A stretch of 64,000 bases of DNA. Origin: Vogesella margarita (lineage in GTDB: Bacteria; Pseudomonadota; Gammaproteobacteria; Burkholderiales; Chromobacteriaceae). A program made the translations under genes and the position numbers. Position 1 is the first letter of the stretch; every line of letters starts with the position of its first letter. The notes beneath the pieces are model-generated. The model saw only the letters and a list, made by a program, of their open reading frames with translations, searched no databases and was not told the origin of the DNA. Where the stretch lies: assembly GCF_028548475.1 (NCBI RefSeq), contig NZ_JAQQLE010000002.1:248001-312000 (forward strand). Reading direction: 5' to 3'. Below are positions 1 through 9,346 of the stretch, piece by piece.

Positions 1-603
1 CCGATGGACAAGCTGGTGTCCGAGCTGATGATCCTCGCCAACAGCGAGTGGGGGCGCATGCTGGCCGAGGCCGACATCCCGGCGATGTACCGCGCGCAGA
101 GCATGGGCAAGGTGCGCATGACCACCCGTCCCGAGCCGCACATCGGCCTGGGCGTCGCGCAGTACGCGTGGAGCACCTCGCCGCTGCGCCGCGCGTCGGA
201 CTTCGTCAACCAGCGCCAGCTGGTGGCGATGATCCGCGGCGAGACGCCGCAATACCCGCAGGGCGACGCGATGCTGTTCGCGCTGCTGCGCGACTTCGAC
301 GCCGCCTACAGCGCCTACCTCGGCTTCCAGGACAAGATGGAGCACTTCTGGTGCCTGCGCTGGTTCAGCCAGGAAGGCATCAGCGAGCCGACCGCCAGCT
401 ACATCAAGGAAGACCTGGTGCGCATCGACGGCGTGCCGATGCGCCAGCGCATCCCCGGCCTGCCGGAGCTGGCCGCCGGCGACCGCATCAAGCTGCAGAT
501 CATCCGCATCGACGAGCTGATGCAGGAGATCGAGTTCCGCTTCATCGAGGTCGTCGAGCGCAAGCAGCAGCCAGCCGCAGCGGCAATCGAGCAACCGGCC
601 TGA
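1..603 (+). CDS. RNB-domain exoribonuclease (RNase II/R family), C-terminal part
   Basis: This is the last 200 residues of an RNase II/RNase R-family 3'-5' exoribonuclease; the gene begins upstream of the window. The end of the catalytic RNB domain is recognisable from SELMILAN, the IPAMYRAQ segment (family pattern P-x-x-Y-R) and the SPLRRASDFVNQRQL block, which matches the conserved S/T-P-L-R-R-x-x-D-x-x-N-Q signature. The remaining part, with alternating hydrophobic strands (GDRIKLQIIRIDEL), fits a small C-terminal OB/S1-like domain, followed by a short Ala/Gln-rich tail. Such enzymes degrade RNA processively in the cytoplasm. Whether it is RNase II, RNase R or one of the shorter betaproteobacterial RNB proteins cannot be decided without the N-terminus. 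Confidence 0.85.
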   Translation, partial: PMDKLVSELMILANSEWGRMLAEADIPAMYRAQSMGKVRMTTRPEPHIGLGVAQYAWSTSPLRRASDFVNQRQLVAMIRGETPQYPQGDAMLFALLRDFDAAYSAYLGFQDKMEHFWCLRWFSQEGISEPTASYIKEDLVRIDGVPMRQRIPGLPELAAGDRIKLQIIRIDELMQEIEFRFIEVVERKQQPAAAAIEQPA

Positions 604-617
604 GTGTTGCGGCCAGG

Positions 618-627
618 GTTGGCCGCA
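618..627 (+). repeat. Dispersed GTTGGCCGCA motif, degenerate inverted pair
   Basis: Copy of the dispersed 10-mer just after the RNB gene stop. The preceding GCGGCCAGGG (609-618) is an imperfect inverted partner, so the site is a weakened version of the full palindrome seen at 2693, 4136 and 5816. Confidence 0.8.
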
Positions 628-630
628 CGC

Positions 631-670
631 GACATGACAAGGCCCCGCCACGGCGGGGCCTTGTCATGTC
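631..670. terminator. 40-bp perfect inverted repeat, likely terminator
   Basis: A perfect 19-bp stem (631-649 with 652-670) with a 2-base spacer follows the RNB gene. The core is very GC-rich (GGCCCCGCC/GGCGGGGCC) and the outer arm is GACATGACAA/TTGTCATGTC. There is no T-run directly after the full stem; the inner GC stem followed by TTGTCAT could work as an intrinsic terminator of the RNB gene. Being symmetric it could act on both strands. Confidence 0.7.
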
Positions 671-714
671 TGCCGGTGTCGCCGTTCCGGACGGGGCCCA
701 CGGTTTGTGACAAT

Positions 715-745
715 TTCATGTCGCATTTTTATAACCATATAAAAT
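715..745 (+). promoter_or_regulatory. Candidate sigma-70 promoter of the racemase gene
   Basis: An AT-rich island in otherwise GC-rich DNA holds TATAAAAT (738-745) as a -10 candidate with TTCATG (715-720) 17 bases upstream as a weak -35. It would give a leader of about 85 bases before the racemase start at 836. The -35 match is poor, so this is tentative. Confidence 0.35.
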
Positions 746-835
746 ATTCAATGGCATAGCATGTCGGCATCGCTCCGGCCTGCCGTCTGGCTGCCGGTCC
801 AACACAAGCCTGGCGATGCACGCAAAGGAGAATTC

Positions 836-2062
836 ATGCCGTTCCGTCGTACCCTGCTGGCCCTGAGCCTGGCCACCCTGTTGGGCACACAGCCCGCCCT
901 GTCCGCCCCCGTGCTGGACGCCGTCGCCCCGGCGCGTACCGCCGCCGCCGCTCCCGCCGACAATGCCTGGGTAGAAATCGACAAGGCCGCCTTCGAAAAC
1001 AATATCCGCCAGCTGCAAACCCGCCTCGCCGGCAAGTCGCAGATCTGCGCCGTGATGAAGGCCGACGCCTACGGCCACGGCATCGCGCTGCTGGTGCCGT
1101 CCGTCATCGCCACCGGCGTGCCGTGCATCGGCGTGGCCAGCAACGAAGAAGCGCGCATCGTGCGCGAAAAAGGTTTCAAGGGCCGCCTGATGCGCGTGCG
1201 TACCGCCACGCTGGACGAGATCCGCGGCGCGCTGCGCTACAACATGGAAGAGCTGGTCGGCAACCTGGCGCACGCCCGTGCCGCCGGCGCGCTGGCGCAG
1301 AAACAGGGCAAGACCCTGCGCATCCACCTGGGCCTGAACTCTTCGGGCATGAGCCGCAACGGGCTGGAAATGGCCACCGAGCAAGGCCGCCAGGACGCGC
1401 TGGCGCTGGTGAAACAACCCGGCCTGCAACTGGTGGGCATCATGACCCACTTTGCCGTAGAGGACGCCGACGACGTACGCAAAGGGTTGGCCGCATTCAA
1501 ACAGCAAAGCCAGTGGCTGATCGACAACGCCGGCCTCGACCGCAGCAAGCTGACGCTGCACGCGGCCAACTCGTTCGCCACGCTGGAAGTACCGGAAAGC
1601 CACCTCGACATGGTTCGCCCCGGCGGCCTGCTGTACGGCGACACCATTCCCAGCTACACCGAATACCGCCGCGTGATGGCGTTCAAGACCCGGGTCGCCG
1701 CCGTCAACGCCTACCCGGCCGGCAATACCGTCGGTTACGACCGCACCTACACCCTCAAACGCGACAGCCTGCTGGCCAACCTGCCGCTGGGCTATTCCGA
1801 CGGCTACCGCCGCGTGTTCACCAACAAGGGCTATGTACTGGTCAACGGCCAGCGCGCGCCGGTCGTGGGCAAGGTGTCGATGAACACCACCATGGTGGAC
1901 GTCACCGACATCCCCGGCGTGAAACCGGGTGACGAAGTGGTGCTGTTCGGCAAACAGGGCAATGCTGAAATCACCCAGACCGAGATGGAAGACATCAACG
2001 GCGCGCTGCTGGCCGACCTGTACACGGTATGGGGCAACAGCAACCCGCGCCGGCTGAAGTAA
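836..2062 (+). CDS. alr: Periplasmic broad-spectrum amino-acid racemase (alanine racemase family)
   Basis: A 408-residue PLP-dependent racemase of the alanine racemase fold. The ATG at 836 is chosen because AAAGGAG lies 7 bases upstream and because it gives a clean signal peptide (MPFRRTLLALSLATLLG... cleaved near ALSA, residue 24); an in-frame ATG at 761 has no such site. The PLP lysine is K75 in AVMKADAYGHG, and the second catalytic region GYDRTYTL and the late block SMNTTMVDVTD are present. Export plus these variant motifs resemble the broad-spectrum racemases (BsrV type) rather than cytoplasmic Alr, which make non-canonical D-amino acids for wall remodelling. A simple alanine racemase role cannot be excluded. 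One dispersed GTTGGCCGCA motif lies inside the gene at 1486-1495. Confidence 0.9.
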   Translation: MPFRRTLLALSLATLLGTQPALSAPVLDAVAPARTAAAAPADNAWVEIDKAAFENNIRQLQTRLAGKSQICAVMKADAYGHGIALLVPSVIATGVPCIGVASNEEARIVREKGFKGRLMRVRTATLDEIRGALRYNMEELVGNLAHARAAGALAQKQGKTLRIHLGLNSSGMSRNGLEMATEQGRQDALALVKQPGLQLVGIMTHFAVEDADDVRKGLAAFKQQSQWLIDNAGLDRSKLTLHAANSFATLEVPESHLDMVRPGGLLYGDTIPSYTEYRRVMAFKTRVAAVNAYPAGNTVGYDRTYTLKRDSLLANLPLGYSDGYRRVFTNKGYVLVNGQRAPVVGKVSMNTTMVDVTDIPGVKPGDEVVLFGKQGNAEITQTEMEDINGALLADLYTVWGNSNPRRLK

Positions 2063-2141
2063 ACGCCGGCCCAAACGGCAGGCTACGGCAGGCGGCCACT
2101 ACGTTACACTGGCGGCCTGCCCCGACTGCCTGCCCATCGCC

Positions 2142-2684
2142 ATGACCCCACCTGCCCTGCTCCTGCACCGTTTTCACAGCCCGCTGGGGCCGATGTTTGT
2201 CTGCACCAGCGAACAGGGCGTATGCCTGCTGGAGTTTGCCGTCAGCCAGCGTAACGAGCGCGAATTTGCCGACCTGCAACGGCTGCTGGGCTGCCGCATC
2301 GTGGCCGGCGAAAACGACCACACGCGTCAGGCCGAGCGCGAAATCGGCGAGTATTTTGCCGGCAGCCGCCAGCGCTTCGACGTGGCGCTGCACCTGCCAG
2401 GCACGGCTTTCCAGCAGCAGGTGTGGCAGGCGCTGCAGACCATCCCCTACGGCGATACCGTCAGCTACCAGCAGCAGGCCGACCGCCTGGGCAACCCCGC
2501 CGCCATCCGCGCGGTGGCCGGCGCCAACGGCGCCAACCGGGTGTCCATCATCATGCCCTGCCACCGCGTGATTGGTAAGGACGGCAGCCTCACCGGCTAC
2601 GGCGGCGGCCTGCAGCGCAAGGCCTGGCTGCTGCAGCACGAGCAGCGCGTGCGCTTCGGCGACGCGCAGCCGCAGCTGTTCTGA
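2142..2684 (+). CDS. ogt: Methylated-DNA--protein-cysteine S-methyltransferase
   Basis: A 180-residue suicide DNA-repair protein that removes alkyl groups from O6 of guanine. The acceptor cysteine is C140 in the invariant IIMPCHRVIG motif, preceded by the recognition helix region (TVSYQQQADRLGNPAAIRAVAGANGAN) and followed by GYGGGLQRKAWLLQHE, all typical of the C-terminal domain; the N-terminal ribonuclease-H-like domain fills residues 1-90. The length fits Ogt; there is no Ada-type N-terminal zinc or AraC domain, so it is not the adaptive-response regulator. No convincing Shine-Dalgarno precedes the ATG. It faces alaC across a strong bidirectional terminator. Confidence 0.93.
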   Translation: MTPPALLLHRFHSPLGPMFVCTSEQGVCLLEFAVSQRNEREFADLQRLLGCRIVAGENDHTRQAEREIGEYFAGSRQRFDVALHLPGTAFQQQVWQALQTIPYGDTVSYQQQADRLGNPAAIRAVAGANGANRVSIIMPCHRVIGKDGSLTGYGGGLQRKAWLLQHEQRVRFGDAQPQLF

Positions 2685-2692
2685 TCCCGGTC

Positions 2693-2712
2693 TGCGGCCA
2701 ACGTTGGCCGCA
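2693..2712. repeat. Perfect palindrome of two GTTGGCCGCA motifs
   Basis: TGCGGCCAACGTTGGCCGCA is two exact inverted copies of the dispersed 10-mer abutting head to head, 8 bases after the ogt stop and just before a classical terminator hairpin. Confidence 0.9.
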
Positions 2713-2716
2713 ACAA

Positions 2717-2745
2717 AAAACGCCGCCCTGTGTGGGCGGCGTTTT
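2717..2745. terminator. Bidirectional intrinsic terminator between ogt and alaC
   Basis: A 9-bp GC-rich stem (ACGCCGCCC / GGGCGGCGT, 2720-2728 with 2734-2742) and a 5-base loop, flanked by A-run and T-run, sits between two convergent genes and can terminate both. Confidence 0.85.
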
Positions 2746-2813
2746 GCATGGTTTGGCCGGTCTGGTTACCCGGATAAGGCGAAGCCGCATCCGGTGAGCG
2801 TCAGAAATCAGGC

Positions 2814-4022
2814 TCAGCCCGGCGGCAGGATGCCGTCGGCGCGGAACATGGTCTTGATGCCGCGGATCGCCTGGCGGATGCGGCTCTCGTTCTCGATCAG
2901 CGCAAAGCGCACGTACTCGTCGCCGTAGTCGCCAAAGCCGACCCCCGGCGACACCGACACCTTGGCCTTGTCCAACAGCAGGTTGGCAAACGCCAGCGAG
3001 CCCAGGCTGCGGTAGTGCTCGGGAATGCGCGCCCAGATGTACATCGACGCCTTGGGTAGGTCCACCTGCCAGCCTGCTTCCATCAGCCCCTTGTACAGCA
3101 CGTCGCGGCGCTTCTGGTAGGTGGCGGCGATGTCCTTCACGCACTGCTGGTCGCCTTCCAGCGCGGCGATGGCCGCGATCTGCAGCGGGGTGAAGGTGCC
3201 GTAGTCGTGGTAACTCTTGATGCGCGCCAGCGCGGCGACCAGGTCCGGGTTGCCGACCATGAAGCCGATGCGCCAGCCGGCCATGTTGTAGCTCTTGGAC
3301 AGCGTGAAGAACTCCACCGCGATGTCCTTGGCGCCCGGCACCTGCATGATGGACGGCGCCTTCCAGCCGTCGAACACGATGTCGGCGTAGGCGAGGTCGT
3401 GCACCACGAAGATGTCGTGCTTCTTCGCCAGCGCGATCACGCGCTCGAAGAAATCCAGCTCCACACACTGCGCGGTGGGGTTGGACGGGAAGCCGATCAC
3501 GATCATCTTCGGCTTCGGGTAGCTGCCGCGGATCGCGTTTTCCAGCTCGGCAAAGAAGTCGATGCCCGGCGCCAGCGGCACGCTGCGGATCTGCGCGCCG
3601 GCGATCACCGCGCCGTAGATGTGGATCGGGTAGCTCGGGTCCGGCACCAGCACGGTGTCGCCGCGGTCCAGCGTGGCCAGCATCAGGTGCGCCAAGCCTT
3701 CCTTGGAGCCGATGGTGACGATGGCCTCGCTGTCCGGGTCGATGTCCACCTGGTAGCGCTCCTGGTACCAGCGGCTGATCGCGCGGCGCAGGCGCGGGAT
3801 GCCCTTCGACGCCGAGTAGCCGTGGGTGTCCGGGCGCTGTGCGGCTTCGGTGAGCTTGGCCACGATGTGCGGCGGCGTGGCGCCGTCCGGGTTGCCCATG
3901 CTCATGTCGACGATATCGTCGCCACGACGGCGGGCGGCCATCTTGCGTTCGGCGGTGATGTTGAAAACGTAGGGGGGAAGACGATCGATGCGCGCAAAGC
4001 GGCGCTTGCCGGTAGACGACAT
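2814..4022 (-). CDS. alaC: Alanine transaminase (glutamate-pyruvate aminotransferase, AlaC type)
   Basis: A 402-residue fold-type I PLP aminotransferase that interconverts pyruvate/glutamate and alanine/2-oxoglutarate, the main alanine-synthesis step. The start [20 protein letters not shown] is chosen because AAGGA precedes it by 7 bases and the AlaC family begins this way; the reading frame stays open further upstream without a start site. The PLP lysine is K243 in [26 protein letters not shown] carries the conserved Asp/Tyr that bind the cofactor. The close match to AlaC in the N-terminal [15 protein letters not shown] segment separates it from aspartate transaminases. It lies downstream of ctlX on the same strand, but the palindrome at 4136-4155 lies between them, so it is probably transcribed separately. 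Confidence 0.9.
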   Translation of the reverse strand: MSSTGKRRFARIDRLPPYVFNITAERKMAARRRGDDIVDMSMGNPDGATPPHIVAKLTEAAQRPDTHGYSASKGIPRLRRAISRWYQERYQVDIDPDSEAIVTIGSKEGLAHLMLATLDRGDTVLVPDPSYPIHIYGAVIAGAQIRSVPLAPGIDFFAELENAIRGSYPKPKMIVIGFPSNPTAQCVELDFFERVIALAKKHDIFVVHDLAYADIVFDGWKAPSIMQVPGAKDIAVEFFTLSKSYNMAGWRIGFMVGNPDLVAALARIKSYHDYGTFTPLQIAAIAALEGDQQCVKDIAATYQKRRDVLYKGLMEAGWQVDLPKASMYIWARIPEHYRSLGSLAFANLLLDKAKVSVSPGVGFGDYGDEYVRFALIENESRIRQAIRGIKTMFRADGILPPG

Positions 4023-4135
4023 GGGGAATCCTTCAACGTAAGCGCCCGGAACCGTCCGAGCGACGCTCCCCCGACACAGGGGAAGGGCCATCGTAAGCGG
4101 CCGGCATGGCGCTTGTCCAGTGTCGCGCCCGGCCT

Positions 4136-4155
4136 TGCGGCCAACGTTGGCCGCA
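4136..4155. repeat. Perfect palindrome of two GTTGGCCGCA motifs
   Basis: The same 20-base palindrome as at 2693 and 5816, placed between the 3' end of ctlX and the start of alaC. It may act as a terminator for ctlX, although no T-run follows on the minus strand. Confidence 0.9.
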
Positions 4156-4182
4156 GGGCGGGCGCGGCGGCTCCGTGACGGC

Positions 4183-5103
4183 TCAAGGGCGCCGGGGCAG
4201 GAAGTTCTCGGCCACCATGCAGCGCGCGCCGCCACCGCCTAGCTGCTCGATGGTGTCCAGCGGCGCCTGCGCCACCGTGCCGTGGGCGGTGAATATCGCC
4301 TGCTGCGCCGGGCTGAACGCGTGCCAGGCGCGCGACGACATCGCGAACACCGCGTTGCCGGCGGCGTCGGCCAGCTCGATCACGTTGCCGCAGAAGTTTT
4401 CCATCTGCGTGTAGTCGATGTCGATGAGCTGTTTGCCGTCGCGCTGCAGCTGCGCGCGCACCCGCTCGCGGGCGGCCGCCGGCCGGATGGCCTCCAGGCA
4501 CACCACCGCCAGCCTGCTACCGACCGCCATCATCACGTTGGTGTGGTAGATGGCGGCGCCGCCGCGATCGACGGCGTCGAACAGCAGCGCCTGATACCCC
4601 AGCCGCGGCAGCAGCGCGGCCAGCACCTCGGGGTGGCTGCGCGAGGACCGGCAGACGTAGGCGAGACGATCGTCGTGGTCGAACACCATCGAACCGGTGC
4701 CCTCCAGGAACTTGCCCTCCGCCTCGAAGGCGCTGAGGTCGCACACTTCGCCGACGGCAAACTCTGCGCGGATGCGGGCGATCACGCTGTCGCGGCGTTC
4801 GCGGCGGCGGTTGGGCGCCTCCATCGGGTACAGGAACACGCGGCCGTCGGGGTGCATGCTGATCCAGTTGTTGGGGAAGATCGAATCCGGGGTGTTGCGC
4901 TCTGGCTCGTCGTCGATCGCCAGCACGCCGACGCCGGCGGCGCGCAATGCCGCCACGTAGCCGTCAAACTCGGCAACGGCGCGTGCCTGCGCCGTCGCGT
5001 TATCCGCGTCCGGCTGCTGGAAGCGGTTCGAGGCGCGGGTTTCCGGATTGGAAAAGAAATGGGCGGGGCGGATCATCACGATGTTGCGGGTGGTATGGGT
5101 CAT
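4183..5103 (-). CDS. ctlX: Citrulline-utilisation hydrolase CtlX (amidinotransferase/DDAH superfamily)
   Basis: A 306-residue member of the guanidine-modifying superfamily that includes arginine deiminase and dimethylarginine hydrolase. The pentein-fold signatures are present: substrate-binding FPNNW (76-80), the EGTGSMVFD acid region (134-142), catalytic H187 in YHTNVMM and nucleophile C295 in [14 protein letters not shown]. The CtlX subfamily is known to hydrolyse citrulline/arginine-related compounds, releasing ornithine-type products. It is divergent from a Lrp/AsnC regulator 123 bases away, the usual arrangement for an amino-acid catabolic gene with its own sensor. The first ATG has only a weak ribosome-binding site; M10 is an alternative start. 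Confidence 0.85.
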   Translation of the reverse strand: MTHTTRNIVMIRPAHFFSNPETRASNRFQQPDADNATAQARAVAEFDGYVAALRAAGVGVLAIDDEPERNTPDSIFPNNWISMHPDGRVFLYPMEAPNRRRERRDSVIARIRAEFAVGEVCDLSAFEAEGKFLEGTGSMVFDHDDRLAYVCRSSRSHPEVLAALLPRLGYQALLFDAVDRGGAAIYHTNVMMAVGSRLAVVCLEAIRPAAARERVRAQLQRDGKQLIDIDYTQMENFCGNVIELADAAGNAVFAMSSRAWHAFSPAQQAIFTAHGTVAQAPLDTIEQLGGGGARCMVAENFLPRRP

Positions 5104-5226
5104 GGCGGCGGGAAGCGGTCTGGTTCGGGTGTCGCTTATTCTCCGGTCGCGTGCCGCCAGACTGAAGTTGACAATCTGTCACTTTTCCGGCGAAAAACTG
5201 GCAGATTGATGTTTTGGGGTAGCGTT

Positions 5227-5655
5227 ATGTCAATGAGTGATACAGATCGCCAGCTGATCGCGCTCTTGCGCGACAATGCGCGCATGTCGGTGACCGAGCT
5301 GGCGCAGCGGCTGCGGGTGTCGCGCGCCACGGTGCAGAACCGCATCGACAAGCTGGAGCAAAGCGGGGTGATCATCGGCTACACCGTGCGGCTGAAGCCG
5401 GAGGCAGAGGCGCACCGTATCCGCGCGTGGATGGGCATCGCGGTGGAAGGCAACAAGGCGCAGGCGGTGTTGCAGGCGCTGCGCGGCGAGCCGCACGTGT
5501 ACGCGCTGCACTCCACCAACGGGCGCTGGGACATCGTCACCGAGCTGCGCGCCGACACGCTGGAGCAGTTCGACCGCGTGCTGGGTCGCATCCGGCTGAT
5601 CCCCGGTATCGCCGCCACCGAGACCAGCATCTTGTTGTCGACACACAAGGTGTAA
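5227..5655 (+). CDS. Lrp/AsnC-family transcriptional regulator
   Basis: A 142-residue feast/famine regulator. Residues 1-60 form the winged HTH (DRQLIALLRDNARMSVTELAQRLRVSRATVQNRIDKLEQSGVI broken at its usual helices) and residues 65-142 the RAM ligand-binding domain ending in TSILLSTHKV. Two in-frame ATGs, 5227 and 5233, are possible; neither has a strong ribosome-binding site. Divergence from ctlX suggests it controls that gene in response to arginine, citrulline or a related amino acid, which is inference. Its TAA stop codon is one of the two 3-base repeats flanking the adjacent MITE-like element. Confidence 0.88.
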   Translation: MSMSDTDRQLIALLRDNARMSVTELAQRLRVSRATVQNRIDKLEQSGVIIGYTVRLKPEAEAHRIRAWMGIAVEGNKAQAVLQALRGEPHVYALHSTNGRWDIVTELRADTLEQFDRVLGRIRLIPGIAATETSILLSTHKV

Positions 5656-5805
5656 GAACCTGTTCAATGTCTGCTGCGACTGATCTCAATGGGGCGATAC
5701 GGCGTTAAAAACGCCTTCGGAATGCTCATTTACTGCTTGTAAATTCCGCTTCCTCAGTCGTTTTTGCCTTGTCTCGCTCTAGCTCACGAGATCTTGAACA
5801 GGTTC
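5656..5805. mobile_element. MITE-like element, 150 bp, terminal inverted repeats
   Basis: The 150-bp segment starts GAACCTGTTCAA and ends with its exact inverse TTGAACAGGTTC. It is bracketed by TAA on both sides (5653-5655 and 5806-5808), consistent with a 3-bp target-site duplication of the T-N-A type made by some IS5-group transposases. It encodes no protein and is less GC-rich than its surroundings; an internal GGCGTTAAAAACGCC hairpin is visible. The features fit a non-autonomous miniature element; the mobilising transposase is not in this window. The left TAA doubles as the stop codon of the Lrp-type gene. Confidence 0.65.
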
Positions 5806-5815
5806 TAACGCGGCC

Positions 5816-5835
5816 TGCGGCCAACGTTGGCCGCA
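5816..5835. repeat. Perfect palindrome of two GTTGGCCGCA motifs
   Basis: Third copy of the 20-base palindrome, 10 bases beyond the right end of the MITE-like element and 40 bases before the next gene. Confidence 0.9.
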
Positions 5836-5875
5836 GGCCGCCAGACCAGAACAGAAGAAACAGAAAGGAACAATC

Positions 5876-6358
5876 ATGCCGCCACGCACGCTGGCCGAAC
5901 TGGACGCCCTGCGCGCCGAATGCAAGGCGATGGTGACCCGCCGCGCCGGCCTTTCCGCCGGTGCCGCGGTGCTGCCGGTGCCGGGGCTGGACATCGGTGC
6001 CGATGTCAGCCTGCTGCTGGAAATGATCCCGGCCATCAACCGCAAGTTCGGCCTCAGCCCGGAGCAGATCGAGGCGCTCGATCCGCAGCTGAAGAAGATC
6101 ATGCTGGTGGCCATCACCAGCATCGGCAGCGAGCTGATCGGCAAGCTGGTGACGCGGCCGCTGCTGCTGAAGCTGCTGCAGCGGGTCGGGCTGCGGCTGG
6201 CGACCAAGTCGGCGGCGAAGTTCGTGCCGCTGTTGGGGCAGGCGCTGGCGGCGTCGGTCAGCTTTGGCGCGATGAAGCTGATCGGCAACGCGCACGTGGA
6301 CGACTGCTACGAAGTCGCCAAAAAGGTGCTGCAGGCGCGCGAGGCGCCGGCCGCCTGA
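5876..6358 (+). CDS. Uncharacterised 160-residue helical protein
   Basis: A well-supported gene (AAAGGA 7 bases before ATG, terminator after the stop) whose product I do not recognise with certainty. The protein is almost entirely helical. It opens with TLAELDALRAECKAMVTRRAGLSAGAAVLPVPGLDIG (described in two pieces: an amphipathic helix, then a glycine/proline-containing hydrophobic hairpin), continues with SLLLEMIPAINRKFGLSPEQI, and has two further hydrophobic stretches around residues 70-90 and 115-135. The glycine-rich hydrophobic hairpins recall DUF697/EcsC-type small membrane-associated proteins, but this is only a resemblance. It stands alone between the MITE-like element and a convergent operon. 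Confidence 0.7.
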   Translation: MPPRTLAELDALRAECKAMVTRRAGLSAGAAVLPVPGLDIGADVSLLLEMIPAINRKFGLSPEQIEALDPQLKKIMLVAITSIGSELIGKLVTRPLLLKLLQRVGLRLATKSAAKFVPLLGQALAASVSFGAMKLIGNAHVDDCYEVAKKVLQAREAPAA

Positions 6359-6373
6359 GACGCCGTCACGCGT

Positions 6374-6393
6374 TGCGGCCAAGGTTGGCCGCA
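6374..6393. repeat. Near-palindrome of the GTTGGCCGCA motif
   Basis: TGCGGCCAAGGTTGGCCGCA: one exact motif (6384-6393) and an inverted partner with one mismatch at the junction, located between a gene stop and its terminator. Confidence 0.85.
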
Positions 6394-6431
6394 CGGCGCC
6401 GGGCGGTACTTTTGATGGCTGCGGGCGCATG

Positions 6432-6458
6432 AAAAAACGGCCGTGACGGCCGTTTTTT
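6432..6458. terminator. Bidirectional intrinsic terminator
   Basis: AAAAAACGGCCGT and its inverse flank a single central G, giving a GC core with an A-run on one side and a T-run on the other. It lies between two convergent genes and can serve both. Confidence 0.85.
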
Positions 6459-6479
6459 GCGGGGTGTAGCGGTGCCGGC

Positions 6480-7375
6480 TCAGGCGACTTCGTGGCCGTG
6501 CGCCGCCTGCAGCAGCGCGAACCAGTCCTCGCGCGCCAGCGTCAGCCGGCAGGCGGCGGCCGCCTCGTCCAGTGCGGCCAGCTTGCGCGAGCCAATAATC
6601 GGCAGCGGCCGGCACGGGTGGCGCATGAGCCAGGCCAGCGCGAGGGTGGCGGGTGTGACCGCGTAGCGCGTGGCCAGCCGTGCCAGTTCGGCCGCCAGCG
6701 CCGGCTTGGCCGCAGCGTCGAACAGGCGGCCACCGGCCAGCGGCGACCACAGCATCGGCCGCACGCCGGCTTGCTGGCACTGGTCGAAGGTGCCGTCGAT
6801 GAGCGGCGCCGTATGCAGCAGCGAGGCCTCGACCTGGTTGGTGACCAGCCTGGTGCGCGACGCCAGCAGCGCGTACTGCGCCGGCGTGAAGTTGGACACG
6901 CCGAAGTGCAGTACCTTGCCGGCCTGGCGCAGGCGCGCGAAGGTCTCCGCCACCTCGTCGGCATCCAGCAGCGGGTCCGGGCGGTGGATCAGCAGCAGGT
7001 CCAGGTGGTCGCTGCCCAGATGCTGCAGCGAGGCGTGCACGCTGGCGGTGATGTGCGCGGCGCTGGTGTCGTAATGTTTCACCCGCCAGCCGCGCGCCGC
7101 ATCCGGCGGCTTGATGCCGCACTTGCTGACCAGCTGGATGGCGTCGCGCCGCGACGGGTTGGCCTTCAGCCAGCGCCCGAACAGCGCCTCGCAGCGAAAG
7201 CCGCCGTACAGGTCGGCATGGTCGAAGGTGGTGATGCCCAGCGCGATGGCGTGCTCCACCCACGCCGCCAGCGCCGCATCGTCGAAGCCCCATTCGTGCA
7301 GGCGCCACACGCCGGCCGCCACCGGTGACAGCAGCGGCCCGTCCGCGGCCAACCCTTGCAAGGTCAGCCGGCTCA

Positions 7376-7376
<1 letters not shown>
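6480..7376 (-). CDS. YdhF-like aldo/keto reductase
   Basis: A 298-residue NADPH-dependent aldo/keto reductase of the YdhF branch. The catalytic tetrad is visible: D52 and Y57 in FDHADLYGGF, K85 in VSKCG and H121 in LLLIHRPD; GVSNFTPAQYALL and IIGSRKLAALDEA form the cofactor-binding end. The ATG at 7376 overlaps the TAA stop of the upstream ABC ATPase gene by one base (TAATG), which implies translational coupling. The protein is therefore produced together with a sugar transporter, so a sugar, sugar lactone or keto-sugar is a reasonable guess for its substrate, but the sequence does not show this. Confidence 0.87.
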
Positions 7377-8485
<1,109 letters not shown>

Positions 8486-8488
8486 TTC

Positions 8489-9346
8489 TTAACCTTTCAC
8501 GGCACCGGCTGTCAGGCCGCGCACGAAGTAGCGGCCGGCAACCATGTAAACGAACAGGGTAGGCAGCGCGGCGATGATCGCCGCGGCCATGTCCACGTTG
8601 TATTCCTTCACCCCGGTGGAGGTGTTGACCAGATTGTTCAGCGCCACCGTGATCGGTTGCGATTCGCCGGAGGCGAACACCACGCCGAACAGGAAGTCGT
8701 TCCAGATCTGGGTGAACTGCCAGATGATGCAGACCACGAAGATCGGGCCGGAGATCGGCAGCAGGATGCGGAAGAAGATGGTCCAGAAGCCGGCGCCGTC
8801 GATGCGCGCCGCCTTCACCAGCTCGTCTGGCACCGTGATGTAGAAGTTGCGGAAGAACAGGGTGGTGAACGCGGTGCCGTACACCACGTGCACCAGCACC
8901 AGCCCGGCGGTGGTGTTGGCGAGGCCGAGGTAGCCCAGCAGCTGCGCCATCGGCAGCAGCACCACCTGGAACGGGATGAAGCAGCCGACCAGCAGCATGG
9001 TGAACAGTGCGTCGGAACCGCGGAAGCGCCACATCGACACCACGTAGCCGTTGACGGCGCCGAGCAGGGTCGAGATCGCCACTGCCGGCAGCGTCATCTT
9101 GATCGAGTTCCAGAAGAAGCCCTGCATGCCGTTGCATTCCACGCCGGTGCAGGCCGTGGCCCAGGCCTTGCCCCAGGCGCCGCCCTGCCACGCTTGCGGC
9201 AGCGCCAGCATGTTGCCCTCGCGGATGTCGTCCAGCGACTTGAACGAGGTGGTCAGCATCACGTACAGCGGCAACAGGTAGTAGATGGCCATCAGGAGCA
9301 GCGCGGCGTAGACCAGCGCGCGGCCAACGGTAAGATTCTTAAACAC
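8489..9346 (-). CDS. Sugar ABC transporter permease (MalG/GtsC type)
   Basis: An inner-membrane permease of about 285 residues with six predicted helices and the EAA loop (DELVKAARIDGAGFWTIFFRILLP, key residues E-A-A then G nine apart) that contacts the ATPase. Two GTG codons compete for the start. The first (9355) overlaps the AAGGAG ribosome-binding site itself, so the second (9346), 8 bases after AAGGAG and giving MFKNLTVGRALVY, is preferred. The start overlaps the end of the partner permease gene by 8 bases. Confidence 0.9.
   Translation of the reverse strand: MFKNLTVGRALVYAALLLMAIYYLLPLYVMLTTSFKSLDDIREGNMLALPQAWQGGAWGKAWATACTGVECNGMQGFFWNSIKMTLPAVAISTLLGAVNGYVVSMWRFRGSDALFTMLLVGCFIPFQVVLLPMAQLLGYLGLANTTAGLVLVHVVYGTAFTTLFFRNFYITVPDELVKAARIDGAGFWTIFFRILLPISGPIFVVCIIWQFTQIWNDFLFGVVFASGESQPITVALNNLVNTSTGVKEYNVDMAAAIIAALPTLFVYMVAGRYFVRGLTAGAVKG

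Noticed and set aside
2693-2712. The palindromic motif as an insertion-sequence end or attachment site
   Set aside because: The copies have no associated transposase, no target duplications and many single copies inside intact genes, which a mobile element would disrupt.
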